Below are positions 8,785-17,304 of a stretch of DNA of 64,000 nucleotides, piece by piece. The stretch lies in the NCBI RefSeq assembly GCF_029024625.1, contig NZ_CP118953.1, positions 1,922,001 through 1,986,000 of the forward strand. Reading direction: 5' to 3'. Position numbers and translations under genes: made by a program. Numbering within the stretch: position 1 is the stretch's first letter; every line of letters starts with the position of its first letter. Source of the stretch: Staphylococcus chromogenes. Lineage in GTDB: Bacteria > Bacillota > Bacilli > Staphylococcales > Staphylococcaceae. A model generated the notes under the pieces. It had not been told where the DNA came from and made no database searches. It saw only the letters and a list, made by a program, of their open reading frames with translations.

Positions 8785-9490
8785 AATACCTGTACTAGAA
8801 ATTTTTGGACCTACCATACAAGGCGAAGGCCGGGTCATTGGAAGAAAAACAATGTTTGTGCGTACAGCAGGGTGTGATTTCCGCTGTAGTTGGTGTGATT
8901 CTAAGTTTACGTGGGATGGCAGTGCGAAAGAGGACATTCGCCTTATGACACCTGAAGCAATTTATGAGGAACTTAAAACGATCGGCGGAGATTACTTTAA
9001 TCATGTGACGATTTCAGGGGGTAACCCTGCTTTAATTAAAGGCATTCAATCCCTTGTCGACCTTTTGCAAACGCATCAAATTTACACTGCGCTAGAAACT
9101 CAAGGAAGTAAATTTCAACCGTGGATGCGACAAATTGACGATCTCACTATCTCTCCTAAACCTCCAAGTTCTGGGATGCACCAAAATTTAGAGGAATTAG
9201 ATAAGGTGATAGAACAATGTGTGACGTCCACTTTAAACCTTAAAGTTGTTGTGTTCGATGAAGCAGACTACACCTTCGCACAAAGCATCCATCAAAGATA
9301 CCCTCATCTTCCCTTTTATTTACAAGTGGGAAACCCCTTTTTACAAGAGGAAGTCGATCATCATACAGATAAATTGCTTATGCGCTACGAAACGTTGATT
9401 GATCGTGTAATGACAGATGCCTCTATGAATAATGTTTACGTATTGCCTCAACTTCATACCTTATTGTGGAGCAACAAAAAAGGTGTATAA
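8777..9490 (+). CDS. queE: 7-carboxy-7-deazaguanine synthase (radical SAM)
   Basis: The protein has 237 residues. FGPTIQGEG is followed by the radical SAM cluster motif CDFRCSWC (CxxxCxxC) and TISGGNPA. QueE rearranges carboxytetrahydropterin to 7-carboxy-7-deazaguanine using a 4Fe-4S cluster and S-adenosylmethionine. I place the start at 8777 ([12 protein letters not shown]), 8 bases before the end of queD, because AAGGAG stands 8 bases upstream. An upstream in-frame ATG at 8741 would add residues unlike the family. No queF or tRNA-guanine transglycosylase lies in the window. Confidence 0.95.
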   Translation: MVKIPVLEIFGPTIQGEGRVIGRKTMFVRTAGCDFRCSWCDSKFTWDGSAKEDIRLMTPEAIYEELKTIGGDYFNHVTISGGNPALIKGIQSLVDLLQTHQIYTALETQGSKFQPWMRQIDDLTISPKPPSSGMHQNLEELDKVIEQCVTSTLNLKVVVFDEADYTFAQSIHQRYPHLPFYLQVGNPFLQEEVDHHTDKLLMRYETLIDRVMTDASMNNVYVLPQLHTLLWSNKKGV

Positions 9491-9591
9491 ATTATAAATA
9501 ACCAAATTTATAAAAAGAGGACCATTTCGCATGCTATCTCTACATCTTATTGTTATAATGAAAAGATGAATTAAAAAGATAGGAGAACACA

Positions 9592-10179
9592 ATGGTCCTT
9601 TTTGTCATTTTGAACATCGTCGTCATCTTTATAGTGTTAGCATTTGATTTACATAAAAATCACTATCAATCTTTTAGATTTAGTAGTGTACTATTGGCTA
9701 TTGCTATCAATAGTGTCATTAATCAAATTCTATTAAGTAAAATTACATTTATATCATTAGCGGCCATGTTCATGCTTATTGTGTGGACCATTTTACATTT
9801 TTATTTAGACCATCAAGTCTCCCCTTATAAAGTGCATCAACAAAAGTTTCTAATGACGATTTTTACAATTATGGTAAGCATTGGGTTAATCATTACATAC
9901 CAAACAGGCGATCAATCTTATTATATGTCTGTCCCATTTGCAGCACCTACCATCTTTATTTTTGGAGGAATTTTATTTTTCTCCAGCACGTTTCATTCAC
10001 CACGTTATGAATCGTTTTATCAAAAAATTAAAGTGCGTCATCCCGTTTGGGAGGGTACGCTGTTTATGCTCATTGGTCTGGTAACCTTATCTATTTTAAC
10101 GCCGTTATGGTACATCATTGTTATCATCTATTTTGGCTTTTTTGTTGTAATTAATTTAGAAAAGTTATACAAAAATTAA
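9592..10179 (+). CDS. Multi-pass membrane protein, unknown function
   Basis: This 195-residue protein has about six strongly hydrophobic segments, short loops and basic residues at the C-terminus. I do not recognise the family. The ATG has AGGAGAA upstream. A TATAAT at 9553-9558 could be a -10 element for its own promoter, but no good -35 is present. It stands alone between queE and the GlsB-like gene, with no terminator after it. Confidence 0.65.
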   Translation: MVLFVILNIVVIFIVLAFDLHKNHYQSFRFSSVLLAIAINSVINQILLSKITFISLAAMFMLIVWTILHFYLDHQVSPYKVHQQKFLMTIFTIMVSIGLIITYQTGDQSYYMSVPFAAPTIFIFGGILFFSSTFHSPRYESFYQKIKVRHPVWEGTLFMLIGLVTLSILTPLWYIIVIIYFGFFVVINLEKLYKN

Positions 10180-10255
10180 AAATTGATGATTAGACACACT
10201 TTAAACGTGGTATAAGTATCAAGACACAAGCTTAGATACAAAGGAGGTTATATAC

Positions 10256-10513
10256 ATGGGCTTTATTTTAATGTTAATCGTAGGTGGACTTATCGGTTGG
10301 GCTGCAGGTGCAATCCTCGGTAAAGACATCCCAGGTGGTATCATTGGTAACATCATTGCTGGTCTTATTGGTTCAGCTGTTGGTACCGCTATTTTTGGCC
10401 ACTGGGGTCCATCATTAGGCGGCGTATACATTTTACCAGCTTTAATTGGTTCAATTGTTCTTATCGTAATCGTATCTTTAATTTTAGGTGCTTTACGCGG
10501 TAAAAAAAGATAA
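10256..10513 (+). CDS. GlsB/YeaQ/YmgE family stress-response membrane protein
   Basis: The 85-residue protein is rich in glycine and has three membrane helices (about residues 2-20, 28-46 and 58-78). The family pattern GxxxGWAAGxILGKD is followed by GGIIGNIIAGLIG. Members are small transglycosylase-associated/stress-induced membrane proteins whose molecular role is unknown. A strong ribosome binding site (AAAGGAGG) precedes the ATG, and a strong terminator follows. A 111-residue antisense reading frame over the same DNA is a shadow. Confidence 0.88.
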   Translation: MGFILMLIVGGLIGWAAGAILGKDIPGGIIGNIIAGLIGSAVGTAIFGHWGPSLGGVYILPALIGSIVLIVIVSLILGALRGKKR

Positions 10514-10534
10514 TATGTAACGCTATAGAATTCA

Positions 10535-10567
10535 ACGGTCAGTGATGCGCTCACTGACCGTTTTTTT
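10535..10567 (+). terminator. Strong rho-independent terminator
   Basis: ACGGTCAGTGA and TCACTGACCGT pair around a 4-nt loop and are followed by a seven-T tract. It ends the GlsB-like transcript. Confidence 0.93.
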
Positions 10568-10615
10568 GGTTCTATAATTATTCGGGATAATACATAACTC
10601 CAACTCCAATTAGAA

Positions 10616-10653
10616 AGCCCTCAAAAGTAACCTTCAGATAAACTTTGAGGGCT
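10616..10653 (-). repeat. Dispersed hairpin repeat, copy 3 (GCCCTC/GAGGGC variant)
   Basis: The arms are AGCCCTCAAAAGT and ACTTTGAGGGCT. The outer bases differ from the main form on both sides together (CCATC to CCCTC, GATGG to GAGGG), so pairing is kept. The flank ATTTTAATACAATTT shows that it runs on the minus strand relative to copy 1. Confidence 0.85.
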
Positions 10654-10899
10654 ATTTTAATACAATTTAAATGAGCGGAAAAGAATTATCAAATCAATTT
10701 TATAACGACCACAAATACAGCAAATTTAATCCGACTTCTAAGCCACATCTACTAAAGCATTTTATCAGAAGCGAAAAAATTGAGGTTAGGCAGTCGTTGA
10801 CTAGATTGCGTATCAGATTTTAAGCTTCGTTCAATATACACTCCCACTTCATGAATGTGTATTTAGGGGGTTGGGACATAAAGATTACCAATAATTAGA
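10654..10899. other. Noncoding repeat unit A
   Basis: No protein-like ORF is present. The stretch contains CTAAGCC, a GATTG...TTAAGCTT...CAAT pattern, a hairpin CACTCC/ATGAATGTG-like segment near 10840-10866 and GGGGGTTGGGACATAAAG. The same landmarks in the same order recur downstream of the next hairpin (10939-11170). Both therefore look like diverged copies of one longer noncoding element built on the dispersed hairpin. Confidence 0.5.
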
Positions 10900-10938
10900 A
10901 AGCCATCCAAATTTATAGTCAGGTAAATTTGGATGGCT
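10900..10938 (-). repeat. Dispersed hairpin repeat, copy 4 (compensated G/C variant)
   Basis: AGCCATCCAAATTTA pairs with TAAATTTGGATGGCT. The A-to-C change in one arm is matched by T-to-G in the other. Reverse-complementing 10870-10983 gives near identity to 500-613, including TCAATTTTATTGAATTAAG on one side and TTCTAATTATTGGTAATC on the other. Confidence 0.92.
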
Positions 10939-11320
10939 ATTTTGATATAACTTAATTCAATAAAATTGAATTGGTAAAGTAAAATTTATAACTTTAGGAT
11001 TGTGAATAAATATAGTAATTTTGATTGATTCCTAAGCCGAGACTTCTGAGGCATCTAGCTGAAACCGAAAATCCATTTTAAGATTTTTTGCTGACTACAA
11101 TAAAAATAGTGGCAGTAGCTGACTGGATTGAGCATGCGCTTTTTAAGCTTTCCTCAATGTAAAGGACCACCTATTCACGTATGTTCATAGGTGTACTGAA
11201 GACGTAACTCATTACATTCCTAACGTCTTCAAGCACCGGCAGGCATTACTACGAAATTAGATAGATTTCTGTAATGCTCCCAGAAAAGCGAGGCTTTATG
11301 GAACAATCAAATACATGAAA
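10939..11320. other. Noncoding repeat unit B and a cluster of three hairpins
   Basis: The first part parallels unit A (CTAAGCC, GGATTGAG, TTAAGCTT, CTCAATGT). Three hairpins then follow in 110 bases. CACCTAT/ATAGGTG lies at about 11168-11193. GAAGACGT/ACGTCTTC lies at about 11197-11231. GGCATTAC/GTAATGCT lies at about 11243-11279. They lie 3' of csbB, and the last may terminate it. No ORF of note occurs. Confidence 0.55.
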
Positions 11321-12298
11321 TTAATTATGTCCTAGCTCCTCATCTTGATGCATCTTCGGCGGTTGAAGATTTGAGGTTTGAACGATATATTTTGGACGCT
11401 GTTTGACTTCGTAGTATATACGTCCGATATATTCTCCGATCACCCCAATCGAGATGAGCTGAATGCCTCCGATAAATAAAACAGCAGCAATGATTGTAAA
11501 GTAGCCTGGAACTGTAACGCCATGGGCAATCGTATCAAAGAGGAGATAGGCGATATAAAGCATACTGATTACAAAAATAAAGAGACCAAAATAAATCATC
11601 GTGCGTAATGGTTTATTATTGAAAGAAATAAGTCCATCAATCGCATAATTTAATAAACTGCCAAAAGACCATTTCGATTCTCCAGCTTCTCTTTCCACAT
11701 TTTTATAACTAATCACTTTCGTATTGTAGCCTATCCATGCGAACAGACCTTTAGAAAAGCGATTGTATTCACTCAAACTCACTAAAGACTGTACCGCACG
11801 TTGGCTGAGCAATCTAAAATCACCAACACCATCTTCTAAATGAATATCTTCTACAAAGTAATTAATCATTTTATAGTACGCGCGTGTGATCCATTTTCGT
11901 GAAGCTTTTTCACCATCTCGATTACGTTTAGCAATCACTTGATCATAACCTTCGCGATAAACATCGACCATCTCAGGAATTAACTCAGGTGGATGTTGTA
12001 AATCTGCATCAATCATGACCACAGCATCACAATCTGTACTATGTTCAAATCCTGCTATCATGGCCGACTCTTTGCCGAAGTTTCGACTGAAAGAAAGATA
12101 CTTCACTGTCGGAAGAGTGGCTGCAGCATTTTGTAAAATTTCAATAGTATCATCTTTACTTCCATCATCTACAAATAATAAATCATATTCAAAAGATTTT
12201 TTCTTCGAGGCATCATCTAATATAGATGTTAATTTTGAAATCGTTTGTTGAATTATTTCTGTCTCGTTATAACATGGCACGATGACTCTCAATTTCAT
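11321..12298 (-). CDS. csbB: Family 2 glycosyltransferase, CsbB/GtrB-like (undecaprenyl-phosphate sugar transferase)
   Basis: The protein is about 325 residues. An N-terminal GT-A domain (IVPCYNE, VDDGSKDDT, MIDADLQHPPE with the DxD metal site) is followed by two membrane helices near the C-terminus. This is the plan of polyisoprenyl-phosphate glycosyltransferases. In S. aureus CsbB supplies undecaprenyl-P-GlcNAc for lipoteichoic acid glycosylation together with YfhO and a GtcA-type flippase. Those partners are not in this window. I start at the ATG at 12298 (MKLRVIVPC), which has TAGGTG 8 bases upstream. The 15 extra upstream residues lack family character. It is monocistronic. Confidence 0.86.
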   Translation of the reverse strand: MKLRVIVPCYNETEIIQQTISKLTSILDDASKKKSFEYDLLFVDDGSKDDTIEILQNAAATLPTVKYLSFSRNFGKESAMIAGFEHSTDCDAVVMIDADLQHPPELIPEMVDVYREGYDQVIAKRNRDGEKASRKWITRAYYKMINYFVEDIHLEDGVGDFRLLSQRAVQSLVSLSEYNRFSKGLFAWIGYNTKVISYKNVEREAGESKWSFGSLLNYAIDGLISFNNKPLRTMIYFGLFIFVISMLYIAYLLFDTIAHGVTVPGYFTIIAAVLFIGGIQLISIGVIGEYIGRIYYEVKQRPKYIVQTSNLQPPKMHQDEELGHN

Positions 12299-12573
12299 TA
12301 TAGTGCACCTACTATCTATTTTTCTCAAGTGTGAGGACCTCAAAAATCTGCTTTATTGTAATAAGCACCTCTTACTTTTAGAGGATTTTCCTTTTCACAC
12401 TCTTCTCTTAACTATAACAAGAATTTACCCATTTCGCCTACAAAAAAGGAAATACAATTCTTAATTTCAGTTTAAAAATTTATCTTAGCGTGGTTAGCAT
12501 TTCAAAATTAAATTAGCCGTATGTCCTCCAATTTGTTATATTAAATTTCATTGCCACATTCTTCATAAAATCA

Positions 12574-12616
12574 AAGCGGGCGCTTCTTATGCCTCATCGA
12601 CATAGTGCGCCCGCTT
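12574..12616 (-). terminator. Terminator of the CNNM/CorC gene
   Basis: AAGCGGGCGC pairs with GCGCCCGCTT, a GC-rich 10-bp stem, with a T-rich run on the minus-strand exit side. It begins 8 bases beyond the stop codon of the preceding gene. Confidence 0.85.
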
Positions 12617-12623
12617 CACATCA

Positions 12624-13988
12624 TTATTTTTCTGTTGTTTCTTCTTGTGTCTCTTCTTCATCCTCTTCACTCAAACGAGGACGTTCTCCGTTATATTCAT
12701 AACGTAACAAGACATTTATAATCTGATGGTTTTCAATTTCTGAAACGACCCAACGATCATATTTTGTATCAATATATTCGTCTTGTTCTAATTCTGTGTT
12801 TTGTGATTGTAGCCAACCTCCGATAGTATCAATATCTTCAGAGTCTTCAAATTCAATATTGTACTCGTCTTCGAGATCACTTAACAAGACACGACCGTTA
12901 ATTTGATATGTTTGATCGTCTAATTGAATGATATCATTCACTTCGTCATCATCAAACTCATCTCGAATTTCACCGACAATTTCTTCAAGGATATCTTCCA
13001 TCGTCAAAATACCTGCTGTTCCACCGTACTCATCAATAATCAAACTGATGTGCACGTGTTCTCGTTGCATACGAATCAACGCATCACTGATACGCGTTGT
13101 TTCAGATATCATTGGTAACTCATGAATATAGTTGGCAATTTTAATCGGTGTGCCAGATGCATATTCTGTTAAAAATTCTTTAACATTAATGAATCCTTTA
13201 ATATGGTCTTTATCTCCATCTTCTGTAATTGGATAACGTGTAAATTGATGTTCTTTGATGGTTTCTAATAATTCGTCGACATTAAACGGCTCATTTAATG
13301 TAATCATTTGTGTTCTAGGTACCATAATATCTTTGGCGTGACGCTCATCAAATGAAAAGATATTTTGCATGTAAGCCAATTCTGTTTGGTTAATCTCCCC
13401 ACCATGATAACTGTTGTTCATAATGATTTTAAGTTCTTCTTCTGACATCGCATCGTTACCCGCATTTGGATCTGCTCCAAATAGGCGAATAATTAAACGG
13501 GCAGAGCCGTTCATCACCCATATAAGGGGTTTCATAATAAAACCAAAAATATAGAGTGGTCGAGCATAAAGTAACGCAATATTTTCTGTATATTGTATGG
13601 CTAACGTTTTAGGCGCAAGTTCCCCTACTACCACATGAATATACGTAACGATAATAAAGGCTGTCACAATTGAAATTGTTGCGACAAGCGCATCTGGTAA
13701 ATGCAGTAACTCCACTACAGGGTGTAGAATACGTTCAAATAACGGTTCTCCTAACCACCCTAAACCAAGGGATGTGACTGTAATTCCAAGTTGACATGCG
13801 GATAAATAATAATCCAAATTTGAAATCATGCGTTTCAATATTCTTGCATTGCCGTTACCTTCAGCAATCAGTTGTTCAACTCGTGATGCGCGCACTTTAA
13901 CTAACGCAAATTCAGAACCTACAAATACAGTGGTTAAAGCAATTAATGCTACAAATATTGTTAAATATAATATGGTCGTACTATCCAA
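12624..13988 (-). CDS. mpfA: CNNM/CorC (hemolysin C) family transporter, probably MpfA-like Mg2+ exporter
   Basis: The protein has 454 residues. A CNNM/DUF21 membrane domain of about four helices (residues 1-190) is followed by a CBS-domain pair (about 205-335, with MVPRTQM and [12 protein letters not shown]) and a C-terminal CorC/HlyC domain, then an acidic tail rich in Glu. Members move Mg2+ out of the cell or guard against Mg2+ or Co2+ excess. From genome position I think it is the orthologue of S. aureus MpfA, a point not proven here. The start is a TTG at 13988, the only fitting one, with AAGGGA five bases upstream. That site sits in a hairpin behind two small upstream reading frames. 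Confidence 0.85.
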   Translation of the reverse strand: MDSTTILYLTIFVALIALTTVFVGSEFALVKVRASRVEQLIAEGNGNARILKRMISNLDYYLSACQLGITVTSLGLGWLGEPLFERILHPVVELLHLPDALVATISIVTAFIIVTYIHVVVGELAPKTLAIQYTENIALLYARPLYIFGFIMKPLIWVMNGSARLIIRLFGADPNAGNDAMSEEELKIIMNNSYHGGEINQTELAYMQNIFSFDERHAKDIMVPRTQMITLNEPFNVDELLETIKEHQFTRYPITEDGDKDHIKGFINVKEFLTEYASGTPIKIANYIHELPMISETTRISDALIRMQREHVHISLIIDEYGGTAGILTMEDILEEIVGEIRDEFDDDEVNDIIQLDDQTYQINGRVLLSDLEDEYNIEFEDSEDIDTIGGWLQSQNTELEQDEYIDTKYDRWVVSEIENHQIINVLLRYEYNGERPRLSEEDEEETQEETTEK

Positions 13989-14120
13989 TTAGTTCCCTTA
14001 TAGAAAGGGATTCACCTCCGTTTTTTTGCATCGCTCAATTAAAGGCGATGACATCAATAATTTCATGCGTAGAACTTTAGCGTATCTTGATGTTAAATCC
14101 TTCCCATTGAGCTCCCTCCA
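13989..14120 (-). promoter_or_regulatory. Structured leader of the CNNM/CorC gene with SD-sequestering hairpin
   Basis: Three stems are visible in the leader. ACATCAA (14051-14057) pairs with TTGATGT (14087-14093). CATCGC (14029-14034) pairs with GCGATG (14045-14050). TCCCTT (13994-13999) pairs with AAGGGA (14005-14010), and this last stem contains the ribosome binding site of the main gene. Upstream, GGAGGG precedes a four-codon frame, ATG GGA AGG ATT TAA (14107 to 14093). A 22-codon frame follows. The arrangement suggests that leader translation or folding decides access to the TTG start. It does not match the Mg2+ M-box as I know it. Confidence 0.55.
13998..14066 (-). CDS. Candidate 22-residue leader peptide
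   Basis: The open frame begins MKLLMSSP, contains ERCKKTE and ends NPFL. Its TAA stop lies within the hairpin that masks the ribosome binding site of the downstream CNNM/CorC gene. A ribosome finishing this frame would therefore melt the hairpin. Against it, no strong Shine-Dalgarno sequence stands before its ATG, although a good one (GGAGGG) stands before an even shorter upstream frame. I infer a regulatory peptide from position only. It may be chance. Confidence 0.35.
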   Translation of the reverse strand: MKLLMSSPLIERCKKTEVNPFL

Positions 14121-14334
14121 GACACAAAAATATTAATTTTATCATAGCATAATTTTTAATGAAATAATACTATCAACACACATGACCTGATAAAACGCCT
14201 TTATTTTTTACTCCCTACTAAATGAAATGCTTCTAAATGCACATAGAACATTAAGGCAAAAATTTTATTTATTCACGAATGTGCGTTACCCCTCCACTTA
14301 CTGACCTTTCAGTGCTATAAAAATAGCCATCAAA
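14121..14334. other. Intergenic between the leader region and the fru operon end
   Basis: AT-rich, no ORF. It should contain the promoter of the CNNM gene, but no convincing -35/-10 pair stands out. Confidence 0.4.
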
Positions 14335-14362
14335 ATTCACCCGAGGGTAAACCTTGATGGCT
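14335..14362 (+). repeat. Dispersed hairpin repeat, copy 5 (degenerate)
   Basis: AGCCATCAAAATTCA faces TAAACCTTGATGGCT with weaker inner pairing than other copies. It lies about 100 bases beyond the fruA stop, in the gap before the CNNM leader. Confidence 0.75.
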
Positions 14363-14459
14363 TGGTCACATAAAATGACCGCTACATCTTAACTTATTAT
14401 GATGGATATCTATAGTTTCGTTTAAGTACTTTTCAGCACAGATTTTTGACGCGATTTAT

Positions 14460-16379
14460 TTAAGTTAAATCTGATGTTGTTAATTTTTCAGTATCTTTTT
14501 TCAAGATGCCGTAAAGCACTGCACTTATGATTGATCCGATTAGAATCGCAATAATTGTAAATAACGAATGACTCCAATCTGTACCAAAGATAACGAAAAT
14601 ACCACCATGTGGGGCTTGGATGCGTGAACCGAATAATAAGGCAAGTCCACCCGCCACACCTGAACCGACCATCATAGATGGAATAACGCGTATTGGATCG
14701 GCAGCCGCAAATGGGATGGCACCTTCTGTAATAAAGGAAGCGCCCATCACAATGTTAGGAACTATTGAACCACGTTGCGCTTTAGAGAATTTACGTTTAA
14801 ATAGCATCATTGCGATGGCGATTGCGATTGGTGGTACCATTCCGCCTACCATTGCGGCAGTAATCGGCGCTGCATTCCCCGCTGTTAAAGCAGCTGTACT
14901 GAACACATAAGCGGCTTTGTTGAATGGGCCACCCATATCGATAGCCATCATTGCACCGATAACAATGCCTAAAATAACAATATTAGATCCAGAAAGACCA
15001 TTTAAGCCATTTTGTAGCGCACTATTGAGCCAAGATGCCGGTGTGTTAAATACATAAATCATTAATAATCCTGTAATGAGTACCGAAAAAATAGGATAAA
15101 TTAATGTTGGTTTTAATCCTTCTAACATTTGTGGGAAGTTTTTAGTGAGCGCTTTAATCCCTTGTGTGAGATAACCTGCTAAGAAACCTGCAATAATCCC
15201 ACCAATGAAACCAGAACCTCCTGTTACGGCGAGCATACCTCCTACTAAACCAGCAGCAAAGCCAGGTTTATCAGCGATACTACGTGCAATATATCCAGCT
15301 AAAATAGGAATAATGAGCGCAAATGCACTTTTGTTTCCAATTTCCCAAAGACTAGCGGCAAATGCATTATACTCAGAGCTTTTCGGATCAAATGAGTTTG
15401 GACCAATCATAAAAACGATGGCCATCAAAATACCTCCGGCAATAACGAGAGGTAACATATTCGAAACACCATTCATTAAATGTTTATAAATCGTTTTGCC
15501 TACACCTAGTTTTTCTTCATTAGCATCTGAAGTCTGTTTAGCGTTGTCAGCAACGAATGGTTTACGACTTGTATCCAGTGCTGTTTGAATTAGGGCTTCT
15601 GGGCGTTTAATCCCATCTGCAACAGGGACTTGTACCACGTTTTTACCATTAAAACGATTCGTTTCAACATGGACGTCTGCAGCTACAATAATTCCTGTGG
15701 CACGTTCAATATCATCTGCTGTTAAAGTATTTTTCACACCGCCCGCACCATTTGTTTCAACTTTCATTTTAACGCCCATTTGCTCTGCTTGTTTTTTGAG
15801 TGCATCGCGTGCCATGAAAGTATGGGCGATACCTGTCGGACATGCGGTTACTGCGAGGACATAAGGTTCATTGTCATTGCTTGGTGCAGTTGTTGCTACC
15901 TCTTCTGTTTCTTCATCTGTGGCTTCGTCGTCAGCTTGGTTGATAATCGCTAAAACTTCTTCGGGTGAATTTGCTTCCAACAGTTTTCCACGTATACCTT
16001 CGTCCATTAAAATCCCTGATAATTTCGCTAAAGCATCTAAATGCGTTTGTGCTCCTGACTCAGGCGCTGCGATCATAAAAAAGAGATGCGCAGGTTGCAT
16101 GTCTAAACTGTCATAATCAATACCTGCTTTAGATTTACCAAAGGCGATGGCAGGTTGGTCTACAGCGGCTACTTTGGCATGTGGAATGGCAATCCCCTCA
16201 CCGATACCTGTGGAGCTTTGACTTTCTCGATTTTTTATTCCTTCAATAAAGCTTGCTAAATCATTTAATTTTCTAGCTCTTTCTAATTGACTCGCAAGTT
16301 CTTCAATGGCGCTATTTTTATCTGTTGCACTTAAATCCATTGCGATGGTTTCTTTTGTGAGTAACTCAGTAATTCTCAT
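14460..16379 (-). CDS. fruA: PTS fructose transporter EIIABC
   Basis: The protein has 639 residues in the order EIIA-EIIB-EIIC. The EIIA domain (1-150) has the phosphorylated histidine in IPHAKV. An acidic linker follows. The EIIB domain (about 170-270) has the active cysteine in TACPTGIAHTFMA. The EIIC membrane domain (about 295-625) has GGMVPPIAIAIA and ITEGAIPFAA. It imports fructose as fructose 1-phosphate. It starts one base after fruK, with AAGGAGG upstream, and is the last gene of fruR-fruK-fruA. Confidence 0.96.
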   Translation of the reverse strand: MRITELLTKETIAMDLSATDKNSAIEELASQLERARKLNDLASFIEGIKNRESQSSTGIGEGIAIPHAKVAAVDQPAIAFGKSKAGIDYDSLDMQPAHLFFMIAAPESGAQTHLDALAKLSGILMDEGIRGKLLEANSPEEVLAIINQADDEATDEETEEVATTAPSNDNEPYVLAVTACPTGIAHTFMARDALKKQAEQMGVKMKVETNGAGGVKNTLTADDIERATGIIVAADVHVETNRFNGKNVVQVPVADGIKRPEALIQTALDTSRKPFVADNAKQTSDANEEKLGVGKTIYKHLMNGVSNMLPLVIAGGILMAIVFMIGPNSFDPKSSEYNAFAASLWEIGNKSAFALIIPILAGYIARSIADKPGFAAGLVGGMLAVTGGSGFIGGIIAGFLAGYLTQGIKALTKNFPQMLEGLKPTLIYPIFSVLITGLLMIYVFNTPASWLNSALQNGLNGLSGSNIVILGIVIGAMMAIDMGGPFNKAAYVFSTAALTAGNAAPITAAMVGGMVPPIAIAIAMMLFKRKFSKAQRGSIVPNIVMGASFITEGAIPFAAADPIRVIPSMMVGSGVAGGLALLFGSRIQAPHGGIFVIFGTDWSHSLFTIIAILIGSIISAVLYGILKKDTEKLTTSDLT

Positions 16380-16380
16380 G

Positions 16381-17304
16381 TTACCCCTCCTTATGAATAG
16401 GTGTCACTGACACCTGTGATTGTAATGATTGAATGGCTTGTAACTCGGCTAAATCGTCATTAAATGCTGTTGCTGAACCTGAAGCAATGGCAAGTTTTAA
16501 TCGTTGTTCAATTGGTAGCTTTGAAGCGTTTCCAGCAAGCATACCTGCCACTGTACTGTCCCCAGCGCCTACTGTATTGATCACTTCACCTTTGGGCGCT
16601 GTGATTTTAAAGGCGTTTTGCGCATCCACATAAATCGCGCCTTCTCCTCCTAGAGAAACAAGAACGGCTTGTGCCCCTTCTTCAAGGAGACGTGAGGCGT
16701 AATGTACAATCTCCTTGTCACTACTCATTTTCACCTCGAACATTTCTTCTAGCTCATGCTGATTCGGTTTTACAAATAAGGGACGATATTTCAAAATCCC
16801 TTTCATTAAGTCTTTTTCTGCATCAACAACGAGTTGAGCCCCCGTTTGTTGTACAACTTTCGCAATTTTTTCGTAAGTCGTTTGAGGTAAACTGCTCGGC
16901 ACACTTCCCGCTAATACAACAATATCTTCGGGTGTCGTTTGTTGAATACGTTGGAGTAAAGATTGGAATTGTGCTTCAGAAATGGACGGGCCCGCCGCAT
17001 TAATCTCGGTTTCTTGTTCATTTTTCAATTTAATATTAATACGGGTGTCTTCGTTTACTTCAGTAAAATCTGTTTCAATACCTGCATTTTCTAACTGATT
17101 TTTAATAAATCGACCAGGAAACCCTCCAATAAACCCTAATGCTATAGAAGGCACTTGAAGTGTCTTCAATACTCTAGAGACGTTGATCCCTTTTCCACCA
17201 GCAAATTTAGCTGTAGAAGTCGAACGGTTAAGTTCACCCGGACGATATTGATCTAAGAAAACAATATAGTCAATGGATGGATTTAAAGTCACTGTATAAA
17301 TCAT
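16381..17304 (-). CDS. fruK: 1-phosphofructokinase
   Basis: The 307-residue protein is a PfkB-family sugar kinase. It opens MIYTVTLNPSIDYIVFLD, has the substrate-binding KFAGGKGINVSR loop near residue 34 and the catalytic NTVGAGDSTVAG near residue 245. It phosphorylates fructose 1-phosphate to fructose 1,6-bisphosphate. It overlaps the fruR stop by 4 bases, with GGAGG as the ribosome binding site. Tagatose-6-phosphate kinase is related, but the fruA partner fixes the assignment. Confidence 0.94.
   Translation of the reverse strand: MIYTVTLNPSIDYIVFLDQYRPGELNRSTSTAKFAGGKGINVSRVLKTLQVPSIALGFIGGFPGRFIKNQLENAGIETDFTEVNEDTRINIKLKNEQETEINAAGPSISEAQFQSLLQRIQQTTPEDIVVLAGSVPSSLPQTTYEKIAKVVQQTGAQLVVDAEKDLMKGILKYRPLFVKPNQHELEEMFEVKMSSDKEIVHYASRLLEEGAQAVLVSLGGEGAIYVDAQNAFKITAPKGEVINTVGAGDSTVAGMLAGNASKLPIEQRLKLAIASGSATAFNDDLAELQAIQSLQSQVSVTPIHKEG

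Noticed and set aside
10180..10245. Possible sigma-B promoter for the GlsB-like stress protein
   Set aside because: GGTATA is present but lacks both the GGG and a GTTT box at correct spacing.
10219..10554. A 111-codon antisense ORF over the GlsB-like gene
   Set aside because: It is the complement of a glycine-rich membrane protein and extends into its terminator. The forward gene has a strong ribosome binding site.
11325..11336. TTATGTCCTAGC in the csbB 3' end also occurs beside repeat copy 1 (601-612)
   Set aside because: Twelve bases in coding sequence are too few to claim that a repeat invaded the gene. The csbB C-terminus is plausible without it.
12420..12470. GGGTAA upstream of csbB as a sigma-B -10 element
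   Set aside because: csbB is sigma-B controlled in B. subtilis, but no GTTT-type -35 lies 12-15 bases upstream here.
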